A stretch of DNA of 64,000 nt, taken from positions 2,445,622-2,509,621 of the forward strand of contig NW_023998464.1 in the NCBI RefSeq assembly GCF_014805625.2, written 5' to 3'. The notes under the pieces were generated by a model. That model ran no database searches. It saw only the letters and a program-made list of their open reading frames with translations, and was not told the DNA's origin. This DNA comes from Glossina fuscipes (Eukaryota > Arthropoda > Insecta > Diptera > Glossinidae). Positions 9,505 to 21,167 of this stretch are shown piece by piece. Within the stretch, counting starts at the first letter, position 1, and every line of letters starts with the position of its first letter. Made by a program: the position numbers and the translations under genes.

Positions 9505-10985
9505 GCACCCCTAATTGTAATGGTAGACTGCTTGACCCCTGCTTTGCCAATTTCTCTGCGATTAGTGTAAATCGTTGTCCACCTTTTAGTTTACCTGAGA
9601 ATCCTTATCATCTATCAATATGCATTTCCTTTCATCATATGAATGATGGTTCGTTGAAATGCATTAATGTGCCAAATCAAACTTTTTTAAATAAATATTA
9701 TGGTTTTCATAAAATCTAATGCTAACGCATTGTCTTTCAAATATGAGGCTTGAATTCTCAACCGGAATTATTGAAAGCTTATTGTCATCGTTCTACAATA
9801 CATTAAATCTAGCTATTGCTGCATCTGTTCCGATCAAGCAGTGCCAACTTCGAAGCAGGTGTCCCCCGTGGTTTAATAAGACAATTAAATATTATATAAA
9901 TAGTGGCTCTACTCGTGACTGTTTCGCTTACTCCGTGGCAGATTTAACTCCCTCAGCCACCAATATTATTGCAGATACCTTCAGCTCATTAAATCCTCTC
10001 GCATGTGCCTTTTAATGGTTCTGATTCCTCGGATGATTTTGAAATCTCAAATCTGTTCGCTGGGTACTTCCGTCGAAAATCTTCGACTGCTAATTCCGAA
10101 TTATGCGCAAACTACCCATATCCTATAACTAACTTGGTTTCAATTCTTAATTAGGTTATTGCTGAAGATGATGTTTTTAAAGGCTTGAGCTCTCTAGAGT
10201 ATAGTTGTGCATCTGGACCTGATGGAATTCCATCATGTTTACTTAAATCTAATCGAGTTATATGGTGTTATCTCTAAGATTTTTAACCGGTCTTTGAATT
10301 TAGGTGTTTTCCCTTCATGTTGGAAGAGTAGTTTTCTTATCCCTTTTCACAAAAGTGGAGGTAGACAACTTACTGAAAAGTACATAGGCATAGCCAAGTT
10401 GAGTGTCTTGCCTAAACTTGATCACCTCGGATGAATTCCCCCTGACGTCTGGCCTACCTCAAGGCAGTCACTTAGGTCCCATTTTATTTAGTTTTTACAT
10501 TAATGATCTCACATCGGTGATTAATTCCAGTCAGATCTTAATGTATGCTGATGATGTGAAACTGTTTTCCTCCTTCTCTCTAGAATCGCAATCACATTAG
10601 CTTCAAAGTGACTTGAATAATTTGGTTGCATGGTGCGCTTCGAATCTTTTGAAACTAAATCTAAATAAATGTAAGAAGCTTTCTTTCTTAAGAAGAAAGT
10701 CATTCATTACTCAGCATTTCATTGATTTGCATAAGTTGGAAGACGTCGATACGTTCACAGATTTATGCGTTCTATTTGACCATAAATTACGTTTTAAGTT
10801 GCATATTGATCTCCCGTTAAGCAAAGCTATGTCCGCGCTTGGTTTTATAAAGGGGTGGTCCAAAGAGCTTGATGATCCTTAGATTACAAAAAGGCTGCAC
10901 ATATGTTTGGTTAGACCTATACTCGAGTATGCCTCTATTTTGTGGTCTCCTTCATATGAGTGAGACAAGACATCTCTTGACGTTA
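9505..10985 (+). pseudogene. non-LTR retrotransposon ORF2 remnant (Jockey-like), internally deleted
   Basis: Plus-strand fragments follow LINE ORF2 order. First the end of the endonuclease (NGRLLDPCFANF, then RCPPFSLPENPYHLSICISF, ~9520-9640). Then the linker with CPPWFNKTIK (~9865). Then the reverse transcriptase N-part (CASGPDGIPS, ~10209-10238; FPSCWKSSFLIP; ~10310-10345; KYIGIAKLSVLPKL, ~10379-10420). Then SGLPQGSHLGPILFSFYIND (~10451) and the catalytic YADDVKLFSS (~10543). Finally the thumb (CASNLLKLNLNKCK). In intact relatives roughly a hundred residues separate the IAKLS and GLPQGS blocks; here they nearly abut, so the fingers/palm core is deleted. Stops and frameshifts confirm it is dead. 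The YADD motif itself survives. Confidence 0.8.
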
Positions 10986-10986
10986 T

Positions 10987-11124
10987 CGATAGGGATATTT
11001 TTTTTGAGTTTACGGATAGAGAATGGCTGGCTCAGCCTAGTCGCCATTCCTGAATAACCGATAGGACTACTAAACTTTACAGATAAGAGATGGCTGGCTC
11101 AGTTTAGTCGTCATCCCTGAATGA
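10987..11124 (+). repeat. two tandem ~70-bp units at the LINE 3' end
   Basis: CGATAGG begins two similar units (10987 and 11059). Each contains TGGCTGGCTCAG followed by TTAGTCG/CTAGTCG and CCTGAAT. Tandem repeats like this are common in LINE 3' untranslated regions, which would put the 3' end of the preceding element here. That link is inference. Confidence 0.65.
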
Positions 11125-11296
11125 CAAAAGAACACCATCTTCAGCGACGTGAAACCGTTAGGGGTAGTAAATACAAATAGAATGTAGGTGGGAACGGACG
11201 AGTGACCCTATAGGCCGTAACTACTATAACACGTGCGGCGTATTTTTTTTGCAGAATCTCGCGGTGCGGATGAAATGTGGAAAATAATCTCTCGGG

Positions 11297-12140
11297 ATGG
11301 ACAAAAGCGTGGAAAGTTTCAAACAAGAATCTGGTCGCGAATCACCACGCCGGTTACTCCTTAGGTTCCGACAACATATCTTTCTACATGCTTATGAATT
11401 CCTGAGAAAACATTGTTCGGGCGCTGACCGATATAGTCAACTTATCGCTAGCAAGTGGCATTTTTCCCGAGCCTTGGAAAAGTAGTCCCATTGTTCCCAT
11501 TTTAAAGAACAGCTGGAGAAACGACATAGAAAACTATGAGGCTATGGAGAAGTTTAGTGTGCAAACTAAGCGCTTTTAGGGCTTGGTAACAAAAAGATTA
11601 TTACATTCAGTTGATACTATTTTTTATACATGTCAACACGGTTTCATCTTCAGCATCAAATCTTTAAGAATAGTTATGTTATATCTTCAAAAGTTTGCAG
11701 GCTGATTTTATTTACACAGTGAGACTTTTGTTAGAGCAAACTGCCACTTGCGTATTTCTCAACTTATTTTATATGGCTTTCCGGATATCTTGATTAAATT
11801 GTCCTTTTCTTACCCTTCTTTCTTCTGAAAATCCGTGTAGAATCTATTACTTACAATGCTACTGTATGTAGGGAGATGATAGTTTCATCTGGATTTCCAC
11901 AGTGCACTTGATCCCCTTCTCTTCCTTCTACTGACAAACGATTTGTGATTGTTGTGATTGAATACTCACATACCTTATTGTGTACTGATGATGTAAAACT
12001 GTGCCTATCGTTTGATAAAGATCCACATCGCCTAAAGCAAGATTTAGAAACCCTTTGGAGTTAAGTGAGCTTGTTATTTATTCACCCAAGTAAATGTAGG
12101 AAATTTTCACGGATAACAGTCATCATACTTGGGGAGACCA
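11297..12140 (+). pseudogene. second non-LTR retrotransposon reverse transcriptase remnant
   Basis: Across several plus frames the order of LINE reverse transcriptase motifs is readable: FPEPWKSSPIVPI-like (~11467-11506), NDIENY (~11520), GLVTKRLLHSVDTIFY with QHGF (~11580-11645), SFSYPSFFLKIRVESITYNA (~11803), a degenerate SGFPQ (~11890), and LCTDDVKLCLSF (~11980-12015), in which the first residue of YADD is changed. Thumb-like text with HPSKCRKF ends it. Many stops and frameshifts. It follows the Jockey-like fragment on the same strand but belongs to a different copy or subfamily, because the same domain appears twice. Confidence 0.7.
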
Positions 12141-13330
12141 CAGAGAAGATGTTGGATATTTTACAGTTTTTGGTCGATGATATATCCTCATCAATGTTTT
12201 ATCGCTCTAAATATGAACTTTTTAATCCCTTTCATGTTGCTTGTAAAAATACTAATGATTATTATCAGTTATGCTCCTTTTCTGATTCGGTTCACCGAAT
12301 CAAAATCTTAGTAATCAATTCACCGTAATGAAAATTAAACCACCTTCTATTATTCACAAAACATGTATTGAATATTATGAATAAACATATTTCGGCATCT
12401 TGGGACATATTGTAAAGTTCACTAAATATAATTATTTGGTTAATTTAGATGAAAAATGATTGCTTAAAAGAAACGACATTCTAACTTTCAAGTTATGCAT
12501 AAATCTAAATCAACTTTGTATTGTTAAGACCTCGCTTTCAAGTGATATCGTCTTTCGTTGTCAATATCAAACAAGTTAATTCTGCTGAGGTTTGCAGTTG
12601 AATTGAAAACTGACTAAATTAAATTGAATTCAGTTAAGCTAAATGTCAGGAAAAAAGGCTTTTCCATATTTGCTAACATTTTCATCTCTAATTTAGTTTT
12701 AGGTTCACATATTTGCTATGATAATTCCGGTGCTTTGCAAGAAGTGTTTAAAGATGAATCAGTAACATCAGTACGACGTAGTTCAAATTAATTTATTCAA
12801 TATGTTAATGGCCTAGTGTTGTGCTATGTTTCTCGGGCGGGTTCATACTTGATCGTGTGTTTGACCTACGTATAGGCACCATTATTTATTTAGTTATTTT
12901 GCTTGCCGAACAATTAGGCCTCTAGCGGTGGCTCAAAAGAATTATACCGTGCTATGGTTCAAAGGTAAAGGGCTTAATATGGGGTTCGGTCTGCAACTGT
13001 CGGTAGCACGTTTGGGCAGCATCGTAAATTCCTGTGTTATGCAGTCCACATACGATTACGTGAAACAGTAACATTCGGATATTATCCGGATAATGCGATC
13101 GGCATTGCGATGCACCTGGCAGCCAGCACTTGTGTGTTTCCTCTACTATGTGCTCTCATACTATGTAAATGTGTAAAAAGCGTGCATAAAACTTTGAATT
13201 TCAATAATATAAATCAATTGAATTTTTTACGTGCTTAAAACAAAAAAAAAAAAAAACAAACAGGAAACATAAATATTTACCGGGGAGTTTTGTCTATGTT
13301 TACAAAGTGTAAACACAATTAACATATTTT
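12140..13330. other. unassigned AT-rich DNA
   Basis: No recognisable protein, RNA gene or repeat match within the window. A poly(A)-like run at 13240-13260 is the only simple repeat. Confidence 0.4.
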
Positions 13331-13563
13331 CACAACGAAGTTATTAACAATGTTAGAAATCCATTGGGGGGGAATGCCTCTCATCAGGAGGATTTGCCAA
13401 CATTTCTTTTTTTTAGGAAATGCAAAATGTAGACATAATTACTTTTTCCACTTTGATAGAAGAAAAACGCGACAGTTTCTCCACAACCATTTGCATTTGC
13501 ATATTGATGAGCATGAGTAATGAAAGTAATGAATTTGGACGAAGAATTTAGAGCGCTCCATGA

Positions 13564-14601
13564 TTAGCGTCCGATTTGGGTCAAATATGCACCGTTTTGT
13601 TGTATCATTTGTTGCCATTTTAAAGGTAACTTCAAAATGCCTCTCTCATAGAAGTCCTGGTCTCTATTTGCAAAAAACTCTAGTAGTCGATTTTCACAAT
13701 CCTCCCTAGATTCCAATTTTTTATCATTAAAGAAATTTTGCAATGCAAGAAAAAGATGATAATCGCTTGGTGCCAAGTCCGGACTGTATGGCGGATGCAT
13801 TAAAACTTCCCAACCAAGCTCCCGAAGTTTCTGGCGAGTCACTGTAGATGTGTGCGGCCTAGCGTTGTCCTGGTGGAACACGACACTTCTCTTGTTGGCC
13901 AATTCTGGCCGTTTCTGGTCAATCGCTATCTTCAAACGGTCCAGTTGTTGACAGTAGAGATCAGAATTTAGCGTTTGGCCATATGGAAGCAACTCATAAT
14001 AAATAATCTCCTTCTAGTCCCACCAAATGCATAGCAGAACCTTCCTGGCCGTTAGTCCTGGTTTGACCACCGTTTGAGGTGCTTCACCGCTCTTTGATCA
14101 CGATCGTTTTCGCATAGGGTTATCCTATGTGATCCATTTCTCATCTCCAGTCACCGTCCGTTTAAGAAATGTGTCTATCTCATTCCGTTTGGCCAAGGCT
14201 TCGCAGATGGAAATTCGATCGATCATGTTTTTTTCTGTTAATTGGTGTGGCACCCAAAAATCGAGCTTCTTTTTGAATGCAGCTTTGTGTAAATGGTTTA
14301 AAACTGTTTTATGGTCGATTTTTAGCTCCTGGGCGATGTGACGACTGCTAACATGCCGGTCAACTTCGATCATTTCTCCAATTTTATCGACATTTTCAAC
14401 GACCGGCCTACCTGTGAGAGGTGCATCTTTAACATCGAAAATTCCTGAACGGAATCTACGAAACCAAAATTGCACATAATTGGCTGTTACAGTATCGGAA
14501 CCATAAACACCATTCACAATTTTAGCCGCCTGGCTTGCATTTCCGCCTTTGTCAAAGAAAAACTGTAAAATGTACCGAATTTTCTCTTTGTTCACTTCCA
14601 T
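13564..14601 (-). pseudogene. mariner transposase, three in-frame stops
   Basis: The minus strand reads a 345-codon mariner (Tc1/mariner, IS630) transposase from MEVNKEKI (14601) to the TAA at 13564, the usual full length. It would cut and paste the element at TA sites. The N-terminal paired-like HTH region, the linker and WVPHQL are present. The D,D34D catalytic positions are visible: TGDEKWI, HQDNARPHT and YSPDLAPSDYH. A stop (TAG) sits right after DEKWIT, a TGA follows after KRS, and a TAG after IWWD; all three are single-codon changes in an otherwise continuous frame. The reading frame extends upstream through the 5' UTR to 14781 because that leader is open; MEV is the family start. This is an inactive but fairly young copy. 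Confidence 0.92.
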
Positions 14602-14797
14602 TTTTAACACGCTGTAACTCACAACTGAATGCACCAAACAAAAAACAGCAAAAGAATTTTTTTTACTGCGAAATGTCACCTTTCCAACGAGCATAAATCT
14701 GAAATTGTTTGATCGATACTTTACGAGAAATCTATCAGTGCAGCCATCTACCGAAAAAATAATGGATTTCTTTTTCCCCAAACTAATATCTTGTTAA
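13564..14797 (-). mobile_element. mariner element, 5' end recognisable
   Basis: Upstream of the transposase (minus strand) is a terminal-repeat-like TTTGGGGAAAAAGAAATCC at about 14769-14787, preceded by TTAG and a TA. I could not find the matching inverted repeat on the other side of the transposase stop; a TTGGGGGGG at about 13369 is the only weak candidate. So the 3' end is lost or diverged, and the right boundary is not fixed. Confidence 0.7.
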
Positions 14798-14842
14798 AAT
14801 TTTAATGCAAAAAGTTTCCTTTTTTGGAATGGAAATTAACGA

Positions 14843-15728
14843 ATGAAATTAGTTCGCTCCGCTATGTGCTCTGTTTACACCAACTTTCTCAATACGTTGC
14901 ATTCTACAAAACGTAATTATTTGCAAACTTATCAGTTAAGGCTTGCCGAATCTAATTTGTGCGCCTCTGTGGTCGTTCCTAAAATTAAAGGCTCATGGAA
15001 AGAAGGCGGGCAGACGCCAGCATACATCGCATACTCCTTACTCCGCCTTAATTCTAGCGGCGAAATAGCTAAGCTAAGTGACATCACTACATTTAAAATA
15101 ACATTCTGGATGGTATCTGTAATTTGTTTAGCCTATTATGTCAGCATTTTCCCCTTTATAGCGTTGGGCAAGTAAGCTAGAATGCTGGAATGGATCTACT
15201 CTATAATATTTAAGTTTCATATTTTTCGGTATTTTTTAGAGATTTTTTTATGGAAAAATTCAAATCGCTGCTCGAGGAAGCCAACAACGTCAACTCGATT
15301 CTGTATTTGATATCCGCTGTTGCGTCCCCTTTATTTGGTTTTATTATTGATAAAACCGCTCATAACATGGATTGGATATTTCTAGCTACCTCCTCGACTA
15401 CGGGCGCTCATTCGCTATTGACCTTTACAATGTTAAATCCCTACGTAATTATGGTTATCATCGGCCTCTCTTACTCGGTGCAAGCCTCCAGTCTATGGTC
15501 TTTAGTAACTTTAATTGTACCGGAATATCAATTAGGCACAGTTTCTGCATGGTAAGTATAAAATATTATTCTAATCTTTACTTCCTTATTACTTTCTTCT
15601 TATTTATGTTAGCTGCCAATCAATACAAAATTTAGGCTTAGCAATTGTAATTGTCTGGCTTAATTGTCGATAAAAGTCATGGCGATTATGTATGGTACTG
15701 CTCTGCACTTGTCACGACTTTTGTTTAG
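14843..15728 (+). pseudogene. partial MFSD1-like transporter gene with two introns
   Basis: Three exons match the C-terminal half of the MFSD1 family (lysosomal major-facilitator transporter). Exon a ends at 15171: GEIAKLSD (15059) then a membrane helix with YYVSIFPFIALG. A 68-bp intron (15172-15239) has GTAAGC and TTTTTTAG ends. Exon b (15240-15551) reads KDFFMEKFK, LISAVASPLFGFIIDK and LIVPEYQLGT. A 61-bp intron (15552-15612) has GTAAGT and TTAG. Exon c begins CQSIQNLGLAI; the frame then breaks, and SGLIVDKSHGDY continues one frame over, ending at a stop at 15728. Phases at both introns are consistent, so this is a genomic copy and not a retrocopy. The N-terminal half (half the helices) is absent: upstream is the mariner, and the first ~70 codons from 14843 are not recognisably MFSD1. 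Most likely a truncated, decayed paralogue; a live gene with unseen exons is less likely because of the frameshift. Confidence 0.8.
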
Positions 15729-15729
15729 A

Positions 15730-16328
15730 ATATCTGTTTATAATGTTATGCATCAAACTCAATATCCCTTATTAAATTATCAACTATCAATTGCTTCATC
15801 TTTAATCCTGGGATACATTTATCCATTAGCTGTCCCTAGTCAGTCAGTCACAGGATTAAATATAATACTTTACCTCGGTATGAATTTTAAATTTAAACTT
15901 CACACAGTTCCTACTCATTGCAGAGGAGTAATCCACCCAAGCATTCATTAATAATTACATGCGCTCGTCATCTCGTAAGGCTTCATAAGGCCCATGCTAA
16001 ACACTAGTTATCGATATCAAACTCTCCACGAAAGCACTCGAATACTACTATCAATTCAAAATCCGATCGTAAAGTTCTTGCCTTTCGTATCGTAGGATGG
16101 TTCGGTAACGAGAACCCTGTTAACCGTTGATAAGGTATAATAAACCTAGTATCACATCGACTGTAATAGTGAACAGAAAAAATTTCGAAATTTATTAATC
16201 AGTACCAAGCTGTCATGCTAAATTAGAATCGCAAGAGATCAATTACAAGTCCTAAATTAAGCAAACAAAAAAAAAAATTCGTTCTCATGAATTCACTTTA
16301 ATTTGATGGATTATCGATTACAAATCAT
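15730..16328. other. unassigned DNA after the MFSD1-like fragment
   Basis: No further MFSD1 similarity, no other gene and no repeat match were seen. Confidence 0.4.
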
Positions 16329-16651
16329 TATACCTTATATCACTTGTGGTATATTAAGTTAATGCGGACATATTGAACATGCAGAAGGACTTCAGTAGAC
16401 ACACACTTTATTTATATTTATATAAGCTTGCACGTCCGCATGTCCATTTTGCTTTGTTGTGGTCAAACCCCAGGTCGCTATTTTTGAAATATTTCGAAAT
16501 TTTGTGCACCGATATGTTTTCGCCCAAGGATGAACGCTATTGAAAATAGTTCAGATCGGACGCCTTTTCGACCACTTCCTGCATAATACCTTAGTTTGAA
16601 AAATCATTATATGAACAATTGTATTAAGCCAAGTTGTAAAAGGTACTTTAT
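16329..16651 (+). repeat. dispersed repeat family A, copy 1
   Basis: It starts with CACTTGTGGTATATTAAGTT. It carries the family's internal blocks: GAAATATTTCGAAATTTTGT, a GCACCGATATGTTTTCGCCC, GAACGCTATTGAAAATAGTT and TATATGAACAATTGTATTAA. It ends in AGTTGTAAAAGGTA, a worn form of GGTGTAGGGTA. Confidence 0.75.
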
Positions 16652-18815
16652 GTTGGAGTTTGTCCGTCTATATTGCCTTTATTTGATTTTACTAATAGAA
16701 ATAAAACATGTGCAAATAATGCTCCCCTAAAAGTGCAGTCAATACACGATATGTGATAAAGATACATGTAAATTAAAACGTTTTGTGTGTAGGAAACCTT
16801 AGCCTAAAACGAGAATCTAATGCATTTAAGCAAAGGTTTTAGTTTTTGGTAAACGCTGAGTTTTAATGGCAGTAACAAGTAACTAACAATAACGACACAA
16901 TCTGCGTGTTTACCTCATAAGAACGGTAATAAAAGACTGTTTTCTTTTTCTAGAAATCTGTTGGTGTAAAATATTTACTTTTCCTTTATTTTCTATATGT
17001 ATCGTACATAACTATTAATCATATTTTATAAAAGTTTTCTAAATTTAAATATTTTTAGAAAAATTTAATTTTTTTTTTTTTTTTTTTTGATTATGATAAA
17101 CATGCTTACATTTTTTGCACAACTTAAATACGAATAACTTAAATAAGAGCATTAACCGAAACACGTTATTTTAAATACTAGATAATAAACACCATCAATA
17201 ACAGACACATACAAGGCATAACGGTCTGGTACCAGAATATGTGGAAAATTTCATCGCATACGGACATTTCGATGGGATGCAAAATTTGATAGCTAATAAT
17301 GTATCATTAGCCGAATTAATATAAATTTCAAAGTTTATACCCGGCCTAAGCCATTTCCTACATAAGTACTTTTCGATCAAATTTTTTCCAATTTTACAAT
17401 GTTGTGCATGTCGTAGAAGTATAAGTTATATCGAGCCAGAAAACTTTCTTAGTGGTGCAAATAAGTTTGAAAAAAAGAAAAGAAATTTTAAATATGAAGC
17501 ACATGGGTTTGATTGTATATGTAACCACCGGGTTATCCAAAGTATAGGTACCATTTATCTATATATATATATATATATATATACTTAACTTACATAGTAC
17601 GCGTAGTGGATGGTTATGACTTATAGAGATGGAGGAGGGAATATTACACGTAATCAATTGTTCACGTTTATCTACACTTGCTCTTTTACTTGTACATCAG
17701 AGATCACAAAATATATATATTCTTGACGAATGTCAGGATGTGGTTCGCCTATAAACGCAAACTTACGACCTTTAGAAGAAGTTCGTTAAGTATGGTAAAA
17801 ACATTTCTGAGAATCACCTAACACAGTGCTCAAATCTTTCCGGTCAATTAACGATCGTATGCCTGGCTTTAATAATTATAATGCAACCGATCAAATATAT
17901 AAAGGTATTCGATGAAAAGAAAACCCGACAGCTTGTAAATTAAATACAGTTGTAATATCGTTGACAAAAAAAATACCCAAATCTACTGATGCTCTTCTAT
18001 GTGCAATAATAGATGAAAGAGAAAGATCAACTGTTTAACCAGCTCCGGCTGCAAGTATACATTTCTTTTTATTATTTCTTTTCATTTGATCAATTATTTA
18101 GTAATGTTCCCTTCACGTGTAACAAGGTAATAGCGCCAAAGAAGTAGGGGAAGAGAGCGATAGGGAGTGACCGCAGCCTGAGAGCCCAATCAGCAAGTAT
18201 TACAGCTTTACCGCGGTTTCACAGCTGTAACCATACACTAATCGTGTTTTGGTCAAGTATTCAGACTTAATAGTCGCTTTCTTTACTTCCGCTTCAAAAG
18301 CTTTTAGAGAACAAAGGAAAACTTTCGTAGTACTTGCAATCACTAGTTTGTACGGTAATATTCCATAAATAATAATGACATTGGTGCGAAATAATCTCAT
18401 CTGAATAAAGCTGTTATTTAAGTTGCATAGAGCTAAGAACATTACATTTAAATATAGGACTTAATGAAAAAAGCAATTCCTTCCAAAAATCCTCCTCAGA
18501 AAACAATATAATATTTTTACGGCAGAGATGGAGATTTTGTGATTTATTGTAGAGCTATTGTAGAGCTTGTAGCTCCATCTATATATATCTGAAAAATTTT
18601 GATTGTTTAAAGTAATCGCTACATTTGCAACTATTGCATCTTTTGCGTTTTTTTAACTTTCTTTAATTCTACCTACAATCATTTGTCTATAAGTTTTCTT
18701 TTCAATTTAAATCTTGTTTAAAATGATTCTAACTTACTGATCAGTAGTCGTGAGAGATATCACTTATGTAAATATGTACAATTTTCCTTCAATTTTTTCT
18801 CATAATTCTTTCCAT
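16652..18815. other. unassigned AT-rich DNA
   Basis: Contains an (AT)n run at 17560-17583, a poly-T at about 17070-17089 and a possible family C fragment near 17690-17765 (TATATATATTCTTGACGAAT). No gene recognised. Confidence 0.4.
17560..17583. repeat. (AT)n microsatellite
   Basis: Uninterrupted AT dinucleotides, about 12 units. Confidence 0.9.
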
Positions 18816-19178
18816 TTTATACCCTACACCGCTTGTGATACCAGGGTATATTGAATTTGTGCGGATATATGTTACATCCCGAAGTTAGACCCGCCTTTTA
18901 TTATGTCCATCTTGTCATGTCCTCTCCCTCTCATATCTCGCTCTTCCTTCGTTCTCTGTTGTACACGTCGCCGTTTTCAAAGTATTTTGATCAGATTTAC
19001 CATCGACATGTTTCGGCCCAGGACCGACCGCCATTGAAAATGATTCGAATCAGATCACTTTTTCGACATATGAAGCCTTATCTTAAGAATTCCTTATATG
19101 AATGACGATATTAAGCGAAGAGGTGTAGGGTATTTAATGATGAGCCAACTCCCACAATTGCATTTTCATTTGTTTAAA
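18816..19178 (+). repeat. dispersed repeat family A, copy 2
   Basis: One of the best copies. Left end TATACCCTACACCGCTTGTG and AGGGTATATTGAATTTGTGC; interior with CATGTTTCGGCCCAGGACC, GCCATTGAAAATGATTCG and CACTTTTTCGACATATGAAG; right end TATTAAGCGAAGAGGTGTAG then GGTATTTAATGATG. The short ORF at 18851-19105 lies inside it and is not a gene. Confidence 0.88.
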
Positions 19179-19179
19179 T

Positions 19180-21160
19180 TTAATAACATTTTAGCAATTT
19201 AACAAAAGTGTAAGCTAAGCTTTGCAAAAAGTTACCATACACATCTATAGATTTAAGGCAAAATAATGATGATGTATTTAATGTATTTCTCTTAATTGCA
19301 ATTTAAAAGCGCAAAAAGCGTAACACATATTTCTGTTTTAACTAAACTGTTTATAAACATTTCAAATTAATGATGGTACATATATACATATTAATTTTTA
19401 CTTTTTGCTAACGTTATATATTCACAGATGTTTGTTACTTTACTTTTTAAGAAATTTTTCGGAATTTAATCAATATCTACGCACACACAATATACAACGT
19501 ACAAATAATTTTCTTAAATAATATCATGAATTCAAGCATTTGCAAACTATTTTAATAATTTTATTTTTTAGGAAAAAAAAAAAAAAAAATGAAGAAGAAG
19601 CAATTTAAATACAAATATATTTTCAAATTTTTATATTTTCTATATATTATTAATGCTTGCATTTTAGAAATTTTGATTCTTTTTTCCTATCTAAAATTTA
19701 AAGTATTTTCATTTGCATGGGAGAACTTTTTCTACAATAATACCCTAGAATTTAATTCAATAAGTTGTGATATTTAAAATGATTTGTTTGTATATAATCA
19801 CCAACGTAAGCAACAGTGCCGAGAATCCTGCCTAACATTTGCAGCTTTCTCTCAACGTCTCGTTGACAGACTTTCTTTACCAATTAAAGGTAACGATTGT
19901 GAAAGTTGCATATAAAAAGGATTTAGCGAATTTTCTTTCTCAGAACGCAATGAGAACCTTGTACGAACGCAACCGCATGCTCTGTTAAGCATTTTCATAC
20001 TATATATAATGTACTTTAACTTCAGCATGTTGCTGTTCTCCGGTTTTCCGGCGATTCATTTAGGTATATTTTCGGCCAACTAATGCGTTCCAAGCAAATT
20101 TAGCTTATGGTTTTTTGCCAAGAAGATAACAGTTCCGTAAAAAAGATTAATATAGAAAAATGCACTTTGGGGTCTTATTCCAAAATAGTGCCATTAAAAG
20201 TTTCATAATAAATGATTTGAAAATTAAAAAATTAAGTTTGAATAGAGTTATGAATAGAGTATTGAATAGAGCTAAGAGAAACTAGAAATGCGCGGAAATT
20301 TCTCCAATTATTTATATTTCCCAAAGAAGTTAAGAATTTCGGCTGTATGTGGACAGAACCCATTTCAAGACATGCATGCATTTGAAGTGAAGCGCTGACG
20401 ACAATTGTTCCTTAATGCGTTAACACGTACGTCATAGGGGCTCGCTTACCCAAGTCAATAATTGTGTTTCTATATGCAAGTTTTTAATAAAAAAAAAACT
20501 TTAGTCATAATTAATAGTTTCCTACTGCTACAGTCGTCTTCTAAACTGCTTTTGGAAACTTAGAAGCGAATTCGACCCATTAATTATTCTTTTGGCAGTT
20601 GCGATAGACACTTCTATGTTTGGCATAAACGGAATGATGGACTTAGAATAGCATTTAAGTATGATGATTAAAGGATACTGTGATTATTTTAATTTAACAA
20701 ATGGCTGATCTTTGATCAAAAAAAAAAAAAAACAATTTCTTAGGTTAATTTAAAAATATAATGAACATCACAACATTATTAAGCAGATATAATTCTTGAA
20801 TTGTTTTTAAATGCAATAAATAAATATGATAGCAGTTTAATTAATAAATTAATCTAAGACAATATGGTAGATAAACAAAGAAATCATCTAAAATATTAGA
20901 AACGGAATCAGGAAAATATCTCCTAGAAATTTGCTATTGATGCCAATTTTCATACACACAAATACATTTACACAAAATACATACAAACACATTAAATATA
21001 AACTAATTTGAACACTCATTTGAAAGACTTTCCATGACAAAATCAAGTCAGATATTTCTGGTAATGAGATATTTACAAAACGCATTGCATTTGTTGCTGT
21101 TGCTGTTGCTATTTATAAGTTATAGATGGGAGTGAGCTGAGGTAATAGTTGTCGCATACA
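19180..21160. other. unassigned AT-rich DNA between MFSD1-like fragment and step
   Basis: Several poly-A/poly-T runs, one promoter-like motif pair (19911-19945) and, towards 21160, the probable step 3' UTR on the minus strand, which includes a short GTT/GCT repeat near 21090. No gene was recognised. Confidence 0.4.
19911..19945 (+). promoter_or_regulatory. candidate core promoter (TATA + initiator)
   Basis: TATAAAAAGG at 19911-19920 is followed by TCAGAA with its A at 19942, 31 bases from the first T of the TATA box. That is the canonical fly spacing between TATA and initiator. An ATG at 19950 opens only a 12-codon frame. No gene is recognised downstream on this strand, so it could serve a noncoding transcript, an old mobile element or nothing. 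Confidence 0.3.
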
Positions 21161-21167
21161 ACTAATA

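Noticed and set aside
13360..13400. TTGGGGGGG as the second inverted repeat of the mariner
   Set aside because: Only the first few bases match the other end and no flanking TTAG/TA arrangement is seen, so I left the boundary open.
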